Below, in pieces: positions 16,873 through 25,850 of a stretch of 64,000 nt of DNA. The notes beneath the pieces are model-generated. The model ran no database searches. It saw nothing but the letters and a program-made list of their open reading frames with translations, and was not told where the DNA came from. The position numbers and the translations under genes are program-made. The stretch is from Azospirillum canadense (GTDB lineage: Bacteria; Pseudomonadota; Alphaproteobacteria; Azospirillales; Azospirillaceae): positions 1,876,001 through 1,940,000 of the forward strand of contig NZ_JAOQNG010000010.1 in the NCBI RefSeq assembly GCF_025961225.1, read 5' to 3'. Every line of letters starts with the position of its first letter. Position 1 is the first letter of the stretch.

Positions 16873-17763
16873 ATGAGCAAGCTTGGTTTCATCGGTTTGG
16901 GCATCATGGGCGCGCCGATGGCGGGCCACCTCCAGGCCGCCGGCCACACGCTGTTCGTCAACACCATCGGTTCCGTTCCGGACGTTCTGGCCGCTGGCGG
17001 CGCCACGGCCTGCGGCTCCGCCAAGGAGGTCGCCGAGAAGGCCGACATCGTCTTCATCATGGTCCCGGACACCCCGGACGTGGAGAAGGTGCTGTTCGGC
17101 AAGGGCGGCGTCGCGGAGGGGCTGTCGGCCGGCAAGATCGTGGTGGACATGTCCTCCATCTCCCCGGTCGCCACCAAGGACTTCGCCAAGCGGATCAACG
17201 AGCTGGGCTGCGACTACCTGGACGCGCCGGTGTCGGGCGGTGAGGTCGGGGCCAAGGCCGCCTCGCTGACCATCATGGTCGGCGGGCCGGACAAGGCCTT
17301 CGAAACGGTGAAGCCGCTGTTCGAGCTGATGGGCAAGAACATCACTCTGGTCGGCGGCAACGGCGATGGGCAGACGACGAAGGTCGCCAACCAGATCATC
17401 GTCGCCCTGACCATCGAAGCGGTGGGCGAGGCCCTGCTGCTGGCCGCCAAGGCCGGCGCTGACCCGGCGAAGGTCCGTCAGGCCCTGATGGGCGGCTTCG
17501 CCAACTCCCGCATCCTGGAGGTGCATGGCGAGCGCATGGTCAAGCGCACCTTCGATCCGGGCTTCCGCATCGAGCTGCACCAGAAGGACCTGGACTTGGC
17601 GCTGAACACCGCCCGCTCGCTGGGCCTGTCGCTGCCGAACACCGCCACCGCGCAGGAGCTGTTCAACGCCTGCGCCGCCCACGGCGGCAAGGCCTGGGAC
17701 CACTCCGGCATGGTCCGCGCCCTGGAGATCATGGCCAACTTCGAGATCGGCCAGAAGGTGTGA
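16873..17763 (+). CDS. garR: Tartronate semialdehyde reductase
   Basis: A 296-residue beta-hydroxyacid dehydrogenase that reduces tartronate semialdehyde (2-hydroxy-3-oxopropionate) to D-glycerate with NAD(P)H. The Rossmann motif is LGFIGLGIMGAPMAGHL at the start. The substrate-binding DAPVSGGEVGA and the catalytic Lys helix GDGQTTKVANQIIVAL follow the family pattern. The length matches GarR/GlxR. The ATG at 16873 is preferred over the one at 16867 because CGAGGA is then at six bases. The gene lies 50 bases after gudD and receives the aldehyde made by the GarL-type aldolase of this operon. Confidence 0.94.
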   Translation: MSKLGFIGLGIMGAPMAGHLQAAGHTLFVNTIGSVPDVLAAGGATACGSAKEVAEKADIVFIMVPDTPDVEKVLFGKGGVAEGLSAGKIVVDMSSISPVATKDFAKRINELGCDYLDAPVSGGEVGAKAASLTIMVGGPDKAFETVKPLFELMGKNITLVGGNGDGQTTKVANQIIVALTIEAVGEALLLAAKAGADPAKVRQALMGGFANSRILEVHGERMVKRTFDPGFRIELHQKDLDLALNTARSLGLSLPNTATAQELFNACAAHGGKAWDHSGMVRALEIMANFEIGQKV

Positions 17764-17773
17764 GTGCGATCAA

Positions 17774-17796
17774 CCCTCTCCCCAGAGGGGAGAGGG
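17774..17796. repeat. Short palindromic hairpin in the garR-glycerate kinase spacer
   Basis: CCCTCTCCCC, a three-base loop AGA and GGGGAGAGGG form a perfect 10-bp hairpin with no T-run after it. Related CTCTCCC/GGGAGAG-type hairpins lie at 38233-38264, 44243-44281 and 57936-57962, suggesting a REP-like family. Within an operon it could act as an mRNA-stability element. Confidence 0.6.
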
Positions 17797-17839
17797 AACT
17801 TTCAAGGCGACAGCTTCACTCCCAACAACCATCCCGACC

Positions 17840-19111
17840 ATGCCCATCACCGACCCCCGCGCCCTCCTCACCGACCTGTTCAACGCCGCCGTGGCCTCGG
17901 CGCAGCCGGCGCTGTGCATTCCCCCGCACCTGCCGGACGCGCCGAAAGGCCGCCTTGTGGTGATCGGGGCGGGGAAGGCCTCGGCGGCCATGGCCAAGGC
18001 GGTGGAGGACCATTGGCCGGGTGAGCTGTCCGGCCTCGTCGTCACCCGCTACGGTTACGCCGTGCCGTGCGAGCGCGTCGAGATCGTTGAGGCCGCCCAC
18101 CCCGTGCCCGACGCCGCGGGGATGATCGCCGCCAAGCGCATTCAAAAGCTGGTCGCCGGACTGAGTGCCGATGACACCGTGCTGTGCCTGATCTCCGGCG
18201 GCGGCTCGGCGCTGCTGGCCTTGCCGCTGGACGGCATCACGCTGGACGACAAGCAGGCGGTCAACCGCGCCCTGCTGAAGTCCGGCGCGACGATCTCCGA
18301 GATGAACTGCGTGCGCCGGCACCTGTCGGCGATCAAGGGCGGCCGGCTCGCCGCCGCTTGCGCCCCGGCCCGCGTGGTCACGCTGCTGATCTCCGACGTG
18401 CCGGGCGACAACCCGATGGACATCGCCTCGGGCCCGACCGTCGCCGACCCGACCACCTGCGCGGACGCGCTGGCGATCGTGCAGCGCTACGGCATCGACC
18501 TGCCACCTGCCGTACGCGAGGCGTTGGAGAGCGGGCGCGGCGAGAGCGTCAAGCCCGGCGACCCGCGGCTGGCACGCGTGGAAACCCGCATGATCGCCAC
18601 ACCGCAGATGGCGCTTGAGGCCGCGGCGGATGTGGCGCGCAAGGCCGGCATCCCCGTGCACATCCTGGGCGACAGCCTGGAGGGGGAGGCGCGCGACGTC
18701 GGCTCCGTGATGGCCGGCATCGCGCTCCAGGTCGCCCGGCGCGGCCAGCCCTTCACCGCCCCTTGCGTGCTTCTGTCGGGCGGCGAGACCACGGTGACGG
18801 TGCGCGGCACCGGGCGCGGCGGGCGCAACGTGGAGTTCCTGCTCGCCCTCGGCATCGCGCTGAACGGCCAGCCGGGCGTGCACGCCATCGCCGGCGACAC
18901 CGACGGGGTGGACGGGCTGGAGGAGATCGCCGGCGCCTACCTCGCCCCCGACAGCCTTGTCCGCGCCTGGAAGCTCGCCATCAAGCCCAAGGACAGCCTC
19001 GCCAACAACGACGGACACGGCTTCTTCGAGGCGCTGGGCGACAGCCTGATCACCGGTCCCACCCTGACCAACGTCAACGACTTCCGCGCAATCTTGGTCC
19101 TTTCGGCCTGA
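17840..19111 (+). CDS. Glycerate 2-kinase, type 2 (TtuD/GckA family)
   Basis: A 423-residue MOFRL-family kinase, phosphorylating D-glycerate to 2-phosphoglycerate. The N-terminal half holds VVIGAGKASAAMAKAVEDHW and CLISGGGSALLALP. The C-terminal MOFRL domain has LLSGGETTVTVRGTGRGGRN and AGDTDGVDGLEEIAGA. It follows garR by 76 bases, with a hairpin in between, and precedes the aldolase by 34. It closes the route from aldarates into lower glycolysis. In E. coli the equivalent step uses GarK of a different family, so this is a non-homologous replacement within an otherwise similar pathway. Confidence 0.93.
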   Translation: MPITDPRALLTDLFNAAVASAQPALCIPPHLPDAPKGRLVVIGAGKASAAMAKAVEDHWPGELSGLVVTRYGYAVPCERVEIVEAAHPVPDAAGMIAAKRIQKLVAGLSADDTVLCLISGGGSALLALPLDGITLDDKQAVNRALLKSGATISEMNCVRRHLSAIKGGRLAAACAPARVVTLLISDVPGDNPMDIASGPTVADPTTCADALAIVQRYGIDLPPAVREALESGRGESVKPGDPRLARVETRMIATPQMALEAAADVARKAGIPVHILGDSLEGEARDVGSVMAGIALQVARRGQPFTAPCVLLSGGETTVTVRGTGRGGRNVEFLLALGIALNGQPGVHAIAGDTDGVDGLEEIAGAYLAPDSLVRAWKLAIKPKDSLANNDGHGFFEALGDSLITGPTLTNVNDFRAILVLSA

Positions 19112-19145
19112 TCGCGCCCTGAATCGAAAACCGGAGGAACACCCC

Positions 19146-19925
19146 ATGGCGATCACCTCGCTTCCGCTGAACAGCTTCAAGCGCGGCCTGGAGGCCGGGC
19201 AGCCGCAGATCGGCCTGTGGTCGATCCTCTCCAGCCACGTCACGGTGGAGATCCTGGCCGGCGCCGGCTTCGACTGGCTGGTGCTCGACACCGAGCACGC
19301 GCCGAACGAGCTGCCAATGGTCTACAGCCAGCTCCAGGCCTGCACCGGCGGCACCGCGCATCCGGTCGTGCGCGTGCCGTGGAACGACATGGTCACGCTG
19401 AAGCGCTACCTCGACATCGGTGTGCAGTCCTTCCTGATCCCCTGCGTGGAGACGGCGGAGGAGGCGGCCAACGCCGTGTCCTACACCCGCTACCCGCCGA
19501 ACGGCGTGCGCGGCTTCTCCGCAGCACCGCGGGCCAACCGCTTCGGCCGGGTCAAGGACTACGCCCAGCTCAGCGAGAACGAACTGGCGATCCTGGTGCA
19601 GGTGGAAACGCGCCGCGGCCTGGACAACATCGAGGAGATCGCGGCGGTGGACGGCGTGACCGGCCTGTTCATCGGCCCGGGCGACCTGTCGGCGGCCATG
19701 GGCCATGTCGGCAACCCCAAGCACCCGGAGGTGCTGGAGGCCATCGAGGACGCCATCAAGCGCATCCTCGCCTGCGGCAAGCCAGCCGGCATCCTGTCCG
19801 GCGACGAGGCGCTGGCGAAGCGGTACCTTGAGCTTGGCTGCACTTACGTGGCGGTCGGCTCCGACCAGGCGCTGCTCGCCCGCGGCTCCGAACAGCTCGC
19901 CGCGCGCTTCAAGACGCAGGGCTGA
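19146..19925 (+). CDS. garL: 2-keto-3-deoxyglucarate aldolase (HpcH/HpaI family)
   Basis: A 259-residue class II aldolase that splits 5-keto-4-deoxy-D-glucarate or 2-keto-3-deoxyglucarate to pyruvate and tartronate semialdehyde. Family marks include QIGLWSILSSHVTVEIL, FDWLVLDTEHAPNEL with the catalytic and metal-ligand region, VQVETRRGLDNIEEIA and LFIGPGDLSAAMGH. Length matches GarL (256). It follows the glycerate kinase closely and precedes garD. It supplies garR with tartronate semialdehyde. The HpaI subgroup can accept other keto acids, but the surrounding aldarate genes favour this role. Confidence 0.92.
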   Translation: MAITSLPLNSFKRGLEAGQPQIGLWSILSSHVTVEILAGAGFDWLVLDTEHAPNELPMVYSQLQACTGGTAHPVVRVPWNDMVTLKRYLDIGVQSFLIPCVETAEEAANAVSYTRYPPNGVRGFSAAPRANRFGRVKDYAQLSENELAILVQVETRRGLDNIEEIAAVDGVTGLFIGPGDLSAAMGHVGNPKHPEVLEAIEDAIKRILACGKPAGILSGDEALAKRYLELGCTYVAVGSDQALLARGSEQLAARFKTQG

Positions 19926-19965
19926 CGCACCGCTCACCGGAAGATCATTCTCAAGGACCAGGGCC

Positions 19966-21528
19966 ATGACCGACGTGCCGACCACCGACGTGCTCGCCGA
20001 AACGCCGCTCTACATCAGGGTGCATGGGGACGACAACGTCGCCATCGTCGTCAACCCGCTCGGCCTGCCGCCGGGGACGGCGTTCCCGGACGGGCTGGTG
20101 CTGCGGGACTTCGTGCCGCAGGGGCACAAGGTCGCCCTGGCCGACATCGCGCAGGACGCACCCATCGTCCGCTACGGCGAGGTGATCGGCAACGCCGTCC
20201 GCAGCATCCAAAAGGGCAGCTGGATCGAGGAGTCGCTGGTGCGGCTGCCGACCGCGCCGCCGCTGGACAGCCTGCCGCTCGCCACCAACATTCCCGCCCC
20301 GCAGCCGCCGTTGGAGGGCTACACGTTCGAGGGCTTCCGCAACGCGGACGGCAGCGTCGGCACGAAGAACGTGCTGGGCATCAGCATGAGCGTGCAGTGC
20401 GTCGCCGGCGTCATGGATTTCGCCATCGACCGCATCAAGAAGGAGTTGCTGCCCCGCTACCCCAACGTCGACGACGTGATGGCGATCGAGCACGCCTACG
20501 GCTGCGGCGTCGCCATCAACGCGCCGGAGGCGGTGGTGCCGATCCGCACGCTCCAGAACATCGCACGCAACCCCAACCTGGGCGGCGCGGTGATGGTCGT
20601 GGGGCTGGGCTGCGAGAAGCTCCAGCCGGAACGGCTGCTGCCCGCCGGCGCGGAATCCTCCGCCAAATCGTCCATCGTCAGCCTTCAGGACGAGCGGCAC
20701 CAGGGCTTCGGCGACATGGTCGCCTCGATCATGGAGATGGCCGACAAGCGCCTTGCCGAGTTGAACAAGCGCCAGCGCGAGACCTGCCCGGCGTCGGACC
20801 TCGTGGTCGGGCTGCAATGCGGCGGCAGCGACGCGTTCTCCGGCGTCACGGCCAACCCGGCGGTGGGCTTCGCGGCCGACCTGCTGGTGCGCGCCGGGGC
20901 GACGGTGATGTTCTCCGAGGTGACGGAGGTGCGCGACGCCATCCACCTGCTCACCCCGCGCGCGGCGGACGAGGAGGTCGGGCGCGCCCTGATCCGCGAG
21001 ATGGCTTGGTACGACCGCTACCTCTCCGCCGGCCAGACCGACCGCAGCGCCAACCCGTCGCCCGGCAACAAGAAGGGCGGGCTGGCGAACGTGGTGGAAA
21101 AGGCGCTGGGCTCCGTCGCTAAATCGGGCAGCAGCGCCATCGCCGGCGTGCTGGCGCCGGGCGAGCGCGCCGACCGCAAGGGTCTGCTGTTTGCGGCGAC
21201 GCCGGCCAGCGACTTCGTCTGCGGCACGCTGCAACTGGCATCCGGCTGCAACATCGAGGTGTTCACGACCGGCCGCGGCACGCCCTACGGCCTCGCCATG
21301 GCGCCGGTGATCAAGGTGTCCACCCGCACGTCCCTGGCGGAGCGCTGGCACGACCTGATCGACGTGGACGCCGGCCGCATCGCCACCGGCGAGGCCACCA
21401 TCGAGGACATCGGCTGGGAGCTGTTCCGCCTGATTCTCGACGTGGCGAGCGGCCGCAAGCAGACCTGGGCCGACCATTGGGGCCTGCGCAACGCCCTGAC
21501 GCTGTTCAACCCCGCGCCTGTGACGTGA
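19966..21528 (+). CDS. garD: Galactarate dehydratase
   Basis: A 520-residue UxaA/GarD-family lyase that dehydrates galactarate (mucate). The N-terminal SAF-like domain (residues 1-90) is joined to a catalytic domain containing GYTFEGFRNADGSVGTKN, IEHAYGCGVAIN, VGLGCEKLQPERLLP and LVVGLQCGGSDAFSG. The C-terminal TTGRGTPYGLAMAPVIKVST motif is also typical. The Cys residues are the presumed iron ligands. The frame extends upstream into garL, but ATG 19966 gives the family's normal length. It is the last gene of the operon and is followed by a terminator. With gudD it lets the operon serve both galactarate and glucarate. Confidence 0.95.
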   Translation: MTDVPTTDVLAETPLYIRVHGDDNVAIVVNPLGLPPGTAFPDGLVLRDFVPQGHKVALADIAQDAPIVRYGEVIGNAVRSIQKGSWIEESLVRLPTAPPLDSLPLATNIPAPQPPLEGYTFEGFRNADGSVGTKNVLGISMSVQCVAGVMDFAIDRIKKELLPRYPNVDDVMAIEHAYGCGVAINAPEAVVPIRTLQNIARNPNLGGAVMVVGLGCEKLQPERLLPAGAESSAKSSIVSLQDERHQGFGDMVASIMEMADKRLAELNKRQRETCPASDLVVGLQCGGSDAFSGVTANPAVGFAADLLVRAGATVMFSEVTEVRDAIHLLTPRAADEEVGRALIREMAWYDRYLSAGQTDRSANPSPGNKKGGLANVVEKALGSVAKSGSSAIAGVLAPGERADRKGLLFAATPASDFVCGTLQLASGCNIEVFTTGRGTPYGLAMAPVIKVSTRTSLAERWHDLIDVDAGRIATGEATIEDIGWELFRLILDVASGRKQTWADHWGLRNALTLFNPAPVT

Positions 21529-21572
21529 TGTCTTGACCTGAGTTTATCCCTCTCCTGCTGGAGCGCACCTTG

Positions 21573-21606
21573 GCCCGCCGGGCATTCCCCGGCGGGCTTT
21601 CTTTTG
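21573..21606 (+). terminator. Rho-independent terminator after garD
   Basis: GCCCGCCGGG (21573-21582) and CCCGGCGGGC (21588-21597) form a perfect 10-bp stem with a CATTC loop, followed by TTTCTTTTG. It lies 45 bases after the garD stop and ends the aldarate operon. Confidence 0.92.
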
Positions 21607-21674
21607 TGTTCGCGCTGGTTTCGAACGCACCATCCGGAACGATAACATTCGTGTTGTAATTTCTTTAATCACCT

Positions 21675-21688
21675 TTGATCGACGTCAA
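21675..21688. promoter_or_regulatory. FNR/FixK-type box before the chemoreceptor gene
   Basis: TTGATCGACGTCAA fits TTGA-N6-TCAA, the FNR/FixK/Dnr consensus, and lies about 90 bases before the chemoreceptor start. It matches the stricter TTGAT-N4-ATCAA except for one base. This suggests oxygen- or NO-responsive expression; no FNR-family gene is in the window. Confidence 0.5.
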
Positions 21689-21776
21689 TGGCGCATCGCG
21701 CAATCTGTGCGATCCGTGGTGGCTGGCGGGAGTGGGTCGCTCCTGTCCGCCTCTGTCGATTTCCCGGTGTTCCTCC

Positions 21777-23459
21777 ATGAACAGCATCAGCATCAAGGCC
21801 AAGCTGGCCGCCGTGTTCGCGGCCATGTTCCTGCTCGTCGTCGGGCTCGGCGTCTTCGCCGGAAGCCGTCTGGCGATCGTCAACGACGTGGCGCGGGACA
21901 TCGGCACCAACTGGCTGGTCAGCGTGCGCTATTCCGCGGCCGTGGCGATGGACGTCAGCAAGTTCCGCATCGCCGAATCCCGCCACATTCTGTCCGCGGA
22001 CGAGGCTGGCAAGGCCAAGGTCGAACGCGACCTCGCCGAACGCTTGGCGGTGGTCCGCGCGGACCAGGCGAAGTACGAGCCGACCGTCACGACGCCCGCC
22101 GAGGCCGCCGTCTACGAGCAGGTGAAGGCCGCGCTGGCCGAGTATCTGGTGATCCACAAGGACATGCTCGACCTGTCCCGTCGAAACGAAGGCCAGAAGG
22201 CGGCGGAGCTGTTCATGGGCCGCTCGCGCGACGCCTACCAACGCGCGACCGAAGGGCTTGACCGCCTCATCCAGATGAACAGCGACGGCAGCGATGCGGC
22301 GGTGACGGCGGGCGAGGACACCTACGACCACGCCAAGGTCCTGACGGGAATCATCGTTGCGCTGGCCGGCCTGCTGTCGGCGGGGGCTTGGCTGCTGATG
22401 CGGCTCAGCGTGTCGAAGCCGGTGCAGACCATGACCGACGCGATGACCCGCCTCGCCGACGGCGACGTCGGGGTGGAGGTGCCGGCGCTCGACCACGGGG
22501 ACGAGATCGGTGCGATGGCCCGGGCGGTGCAGGTCTTCAAGCAGAACCTGATCCGCAACCGCCGGATGGAGCAGGAGGCGAAGGACGCGGACGAGCGCGC
22601 TCGGGTGGAGAAGCGACAGGCCATGCTCGACCTCGCGCGCCGGTTCGAAGACCGTGTCGGCGGCATCGTCAACAGCGTCGGCAGCGCCGCGACCGAGCTT
22701 CAAGCCACCGCCACCCAGCTGTCCGCCGCGGTGGAGGAGGTCAGCGCCCAATGCGTCGCCGTGGCCGCGGCGTCGGAGCAGGCCAGCGCCAACGTCCAGA
22801 CGGTCGCCGCGGCGTCGGAGGAGATGTCGTCGTCCATCCAGGGCCTGTCGGAACGCGTTTCCCTGGCGGCCAGCCGGTCCAAGGCCGCGGCCGACGGTGC
22901 CGGCCTGGCGCAGCGGGAGCTGGACGCCCTATCCACGGCGATCGAGCAGGTGGACCAGATCGTCGCGTCGATCAACGCGGTGGCCAGCCAGACCAACCTG
23001 CTGGCGCTGAATGCGACCATCGAGGCGGCCCGCGCGGGCGAGGCCGGCAAGGGCTTCGCCGTCGTGGCCAGCGAGGTGAAGAACCTCGCCAACCAGACCC
23101 ACACCATGACCGACCAGATCGCGTCCAACCTGTCCGCGGTGAAAAGCGCGTCGTCGCGCACCGTGGACGCCATGCGCACGATCATCGGGCAGGTCGCCGA
23201 CATCGACCACTCCACGGCGGAGATGGCGGCGTCGGTGGAGCAGCAGAGCGTGGCCACCGGCGAGATCAGCCGCAACGCCCAGCAGGCGGCCACCGGCACG
23301 GTGGAGGTCTCCCACAACGTGTCCGGCATCCAGCAGGCGGAGGCGGACACCAGCGGCGCCACCAGCAACGTGAAGACCGCCTCCGACGAATTGGCCCGGC
23401 AAGCGGCGATGCTGAAGTCGGAGGTCGACGCCTTCCTAGGCGAAATCCGCGCGGCCTGA
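21777..23459 (+). CDS. Methyl-accepting chemotaxis protein
   Basis: A 560-residue chemoreceptor. Membrane helix 1 (about 10-32, LAAVFAAMFLLVVGLGVF) is followed by a periplasmic four-helix-bundle-type sensor domain (about 33-180, ILSADEAGKAKVERDL). Helix 2 (VLTGIIVALAGLLSAGAWLL) leads to a HAMP domain (SKPVQTMTDAMTRLADGDVG). The cytoplasmic signalling coiled coil has its conserved hairpin tip at NAVASQTNLLALNATIEAAR and AGEAGKGFAVVASEVKNLA. It should control CheA activity in response to a ligand or energy state. The frame opens further upstream, but residues before 21777 have no family match and would lie in the promoter area with the FNR-type box. No che genes are adjacent. Confidence 0.93.
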   Translation: MNSISIKAKLAAVFAAMFLLVVGLGVFAGSRLAIVNDVARDIGTNWLVSVRYSAAVAMDVSKFRIAESRHILSADEAGKAKVERDLAERLAVVRADQAKYEPTVTTPAEAAVYEQVKAALAEYLVIHKDMLDLSRRNEGQKAAELFMGRSRDAYQRATEGLDRLIQMNSDGSDAAVTAGEDTYDHAKVLTGIIVALAGLLSAGAWLLMRLSVSKPVQTMTDAMTRLADGDVGVEVPALDHGDEIGAMARAVQVFKQNLIRNRRMEQEAKDADERARVEKRQAMLDLARRFEDRVGGIVNSVGSAATELQATATQLSAAVEEVSAQCVAVAAASEQASANVQTVAAASEEMSSSIQGLSERVSLAASRSKAAADGAGLAQRELDALSTAIEQVDQIVASINAVASQTNLLALNATIEAARAGEAGKGFAVVASEVKNLANQTHTMTDQIASNLSAVKSASSRTVDAMRTIIGQVADIDHSTAEMAASVEQQSVATGEISRNAQQAATGTVEVSHNVSGIQQAEADTSGATSNVKTASDELARQAAMLKSEVDAFLGEIRAA

Positions 23460-23464
23460 TCCCG

Positions 23465-23833
23465 TCAGAACTCCTTCGTCGTGGCGATGTCCTCGAACAG
23501 AAGCGACAGGCGCCGCGTCAGTTCCGACGGGCTGACCGGCTTCGCCACGACGGCGGTGTAGGGGGCCGACAGGTCCACCTCCCCGGCGTAGCCGGTGACG
23601 ATGATGGCCGGCAGGTCCGCCCGGCGTTGGCGCAGGCGGGCCAGCATCTCCCCGCCGTTCATGCGCGGCATCCGGAAGTCGGTCACCACGGCGTCCGCCG
23701 GGTCCTGGGCGTCCGCCTGCAGCCCTTCGAGGCCGTCGTTCGCCAGGGTGACGCGGTAGCCGGCCATCTCCAGCGTCGCCTGGAACAGCGTCGCCACGAG
23801 GACCTCGTCCTCCACCAGAAGGATATGCGCCAC
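23465..23833 (-). CDS. Single-domain response regulator
   Basis: A 122-residue stand-alone receiver (CheY-like). Acidic pocket residues are in ILLVEDE (8-10), the phosphoacceptor is Asp52 in VVTDFRMPRMNGG, and the conserved Lys lies in VVAKPVS. There is no output domain. It starts with GTG at 23833, only five bases after the stop of the LOV-domain hybrid kinase, so it is co-transcribed and is probably that kinase's partner or a shuttle in its phosphorelay. It converges with the chemoreceptor, with just five bases between the stops. Confidence 0.9.
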   Translation of the reverse strand: MAHILLVEDEVLVATLFQATLEMAGYRVTLANDGLEGLQADAQDPADAVVTDFRMPRMNGGEMLARLRQRRADLPAIIVTGYAGEVDLSAPYTAVVAKPVSPSELTRRLSLLFEDIATTKEF

Positions 23834-23838
23834 CGCGT

Positions 23839-25677
23839 TCAGGCCTTGCTCCGCGCGCCGTCGCGGGAGCGGGACGGGTCATCCGCTGCGGAGGCGGCTC
23901 TGTTGAGTGTGGCGCGGATCCGATCGGTCAGTTCGGTGCGGCGGTAGGGCTTGTTCAAGATTTGGACACTCGGGACGGCGGCGTTTGGGAAGGCGGCGTT
24001 GGGGAGGGCGAGTTCGTCGGTGTAGCCCGTGGTCAGCAGCACCGGCATGTCCGGAAACCGCTCACGCACCCGCTGCACCAGCACAAGCCCGCCCATGCCC
24101 CCCGGCATTACCAAATCCGTGAACAAAAGATCAACCCGCTCCCGGTCCAGATCCCGCGACTCCAGCACGGCCAACGCTTCCTCCCCGCTGCGCGCCGACA
24201 GGACGCGGTAGCCGAGGCCGCGCAGGTACCCTTCGGCAAGGCCGCGGACGTCGTCGCTGTCCTCCACCAGCAGGATCGTCTGGGCGTCCGGCGCGGGCGT
24301 GCCCGGCGGAACTAGGCCCGGCTGGGGCGGGACGGCGCGCTCCACGGCCACCGGAAAGAGCATGCGCACGGTGGTGCCGCGCCCGACATCGCTCTCGATC
24401 TCCAGCCGGCCGTTCGATTGCTGCACGAATCCATGCACCATCGACAGGCCAAGCCCGGTGCCGGGCTCCTTGGTGGTGAAGAAGGGCTCCGTCGCGCGGC
24501 GCAGAATCTCCGGCTCCATGCCTGGCCCGTCGTCGTGGACGCAGAGCACCACATAGTGGCCAGGGGACAGGTGATGGGCCGGGGCGTTGCCATCCAGCGC
24601 CAGCGTGGCGGTGGCGACGGTGACACGCCCGCCCTTGCGGCCCGCGTCCCCACCCCGGTCACGCCCCTGATCCCGCCCCCGGTCGCGTATCGCGTCGCGG
24701 GCGTTGATCAGCACGTTCAGCAGCGCCATCTCCAGTTGGACCGGATCGATCGTGCAACTCGGCAACCCCGGCTTCAGGTCCAGCCGCAGGTCGACGTCGT
24801 CGCTCATGGTCCGCAGCAGCATGTCGCTGAACTCGACGATCAGCGTGTTCAGGTTGATGCGCTTGGGGTCGAGCCGCTGCTTGCGCGCGAAGGCCAGAAG
24901 GTGCTGGGTCAGCTTGGCGCCCTGCTGGGTGGCGCGGTCGGCGTTCTCGATGGCGCGTTTTAGCAGGTCGTCGCTGCCGGCGCGGGTCGCCGCCAGTTCC
25001 AGGTTGCCGGCGATAACCTGGAGAAGGTTGTTGAAGTCGTGCGCCAGCCCGGCGGTCAGCTGGCCGATCGCCTCCATCTTCTGGGCCTGCTGCATGGAGC
25101 GTTCCGACGCCCGCCGCTGCGTGATGTCCACCTGGGAGGCGAACCAGTACAGCTGCTCCCCGGCGTCGCTGAAGACCGGGCCGATGAACAGCGCGTTCCA
25201 GAAGGGCGTGCCGTCGCGCTTGTAGTTCAGGATGTCCACGGCGATGGCGCGCTGTTCGCGCAAGGCGTTGCGGACCTCCGCCACGGTGTCGGGGTCGGTC
25301 TCCGCCCCCTGGAGGAAGCGGCAGTTGCGCCCCAGGATCTCCTCTTCCTCGTACAGCGTCATGTCGAGGAAGGCGCGGTTGACGAAGACGATCGGCTGGT
25401 CCGGCTGGCGCGCGTCGGCGACCACCATCGGCATGCGGGTCATCTCGACCGCGGCGAAGAAGACGCTGCTGCGGTCGTCCAGACCGGGGCGGGAGATGTA
25501 GGACTTCTGCCAATGCAGGACGCCGGGGTTTCCCAGCGGCGTGAAGCTGTGCCCCTCATGCTGGCCGGCGGCCGGCACGCCGGCGCTCTGCCCGCCGCCC
25601 TGCACGTCGAGCGGCTCCTGGTCGTCGAAGCCGTCGGAGCCGAACCGTTGCAGGTCGTCGTCCGGACCGTCGGTCAT
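23839..25677 (-). CDS. LOV-domain hybrid histidine kinase (blue-light sensor candidate)
   Basis: A 612-residue soluble kinase with no membrane segment. Residues about 70-190 form a LOV-type PAS domain with the diagnostic GRNCRFLQG, in which Cys119 would form the flavin adduct. Asn151 (NYKRDGT), Asn161 (FWNALF) and Gln182 (FASQVDIT), expected at the flavin, are also present. A short coiled linker leads to the dimerisation/phosphoacceptor helix (GLAHDFNNLLQ, His213), an ATPase domain (NVLINARDAI, DDGPGM, GTGLGLSMVHGF) and a C-terminal receiver (ILLVEDS from about 467, phosphoacceptor Asp521). Its stop lies five bases before a single-domain regulator. A photosensory role is inferred from the complete LOV signature. 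Confidence 0.92.
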   Translation of the reverse strand: MTDGPDDDLQRFGSDGFDDQEPLDVQGGGQSAGVPAAGQHEGHSFTPLGNPGVLHWQKSYISRPGLDDRSSVFFAAVEMTRMPMVVADARQPDQPIVFVNRAFLDMTLYEEEEILGRNCRFLQGAETDPDTVAEVRNALREQRAIAVDILNYKRDGTPFWNALFIGPVFSDAGEQLYWFASQVDITQRRASERSMQQAQKMEAIGQLTAGLAHDFNNLLQVIAGNLELAATRAGSDDLLKRAIENADRATQQGAKLTQHLLAFARKQRLDPKRINLNTLIVEFSDMLLRTMSDDVDLRLDLKPGLPSCTIDPVQLEMALLNVLINARDAIRDRGRDQGRDRGGDAGRKGGRVTVATATLALDGNAPAHHLSPGHYVVLCVHDDGPGMEPEILRRATEPFFTTKEPGTGLGLSMVHGFVQQSNGRLEIESDVGRGTTVRMLFPVAVERAVPPQPGLVPPGTPAPDAQTILLVEDSDDVRGLAEGYLRGLGYRVLSARSGEEALAVLESRDLDRERVDLLFTDLVMPGGMGGLVLVQRVRERFPDMPVLLTTGYTDELALPNAAFPNAAVPSVQILNKPYRRTELTDRIRATLNRAASAADDPSRSRDGARSKA

Positions 25678-25850
25678 CGGCCGCCCCCATATCGTCTGGA
25701 CCCTCTATGCCGGCATTGGAACGGCTGTCCCGCGGTGTTCGCGGCTGCCCTCTTCCTGGGCGATTCCCTGGTCGGTAGGTCCATGCGGCGTTCCTGGCGC
25801 TCGGGTGCTTTGGCGAAAACCACCGCCGGTTGGTGGGGTTCCGATGGCCG

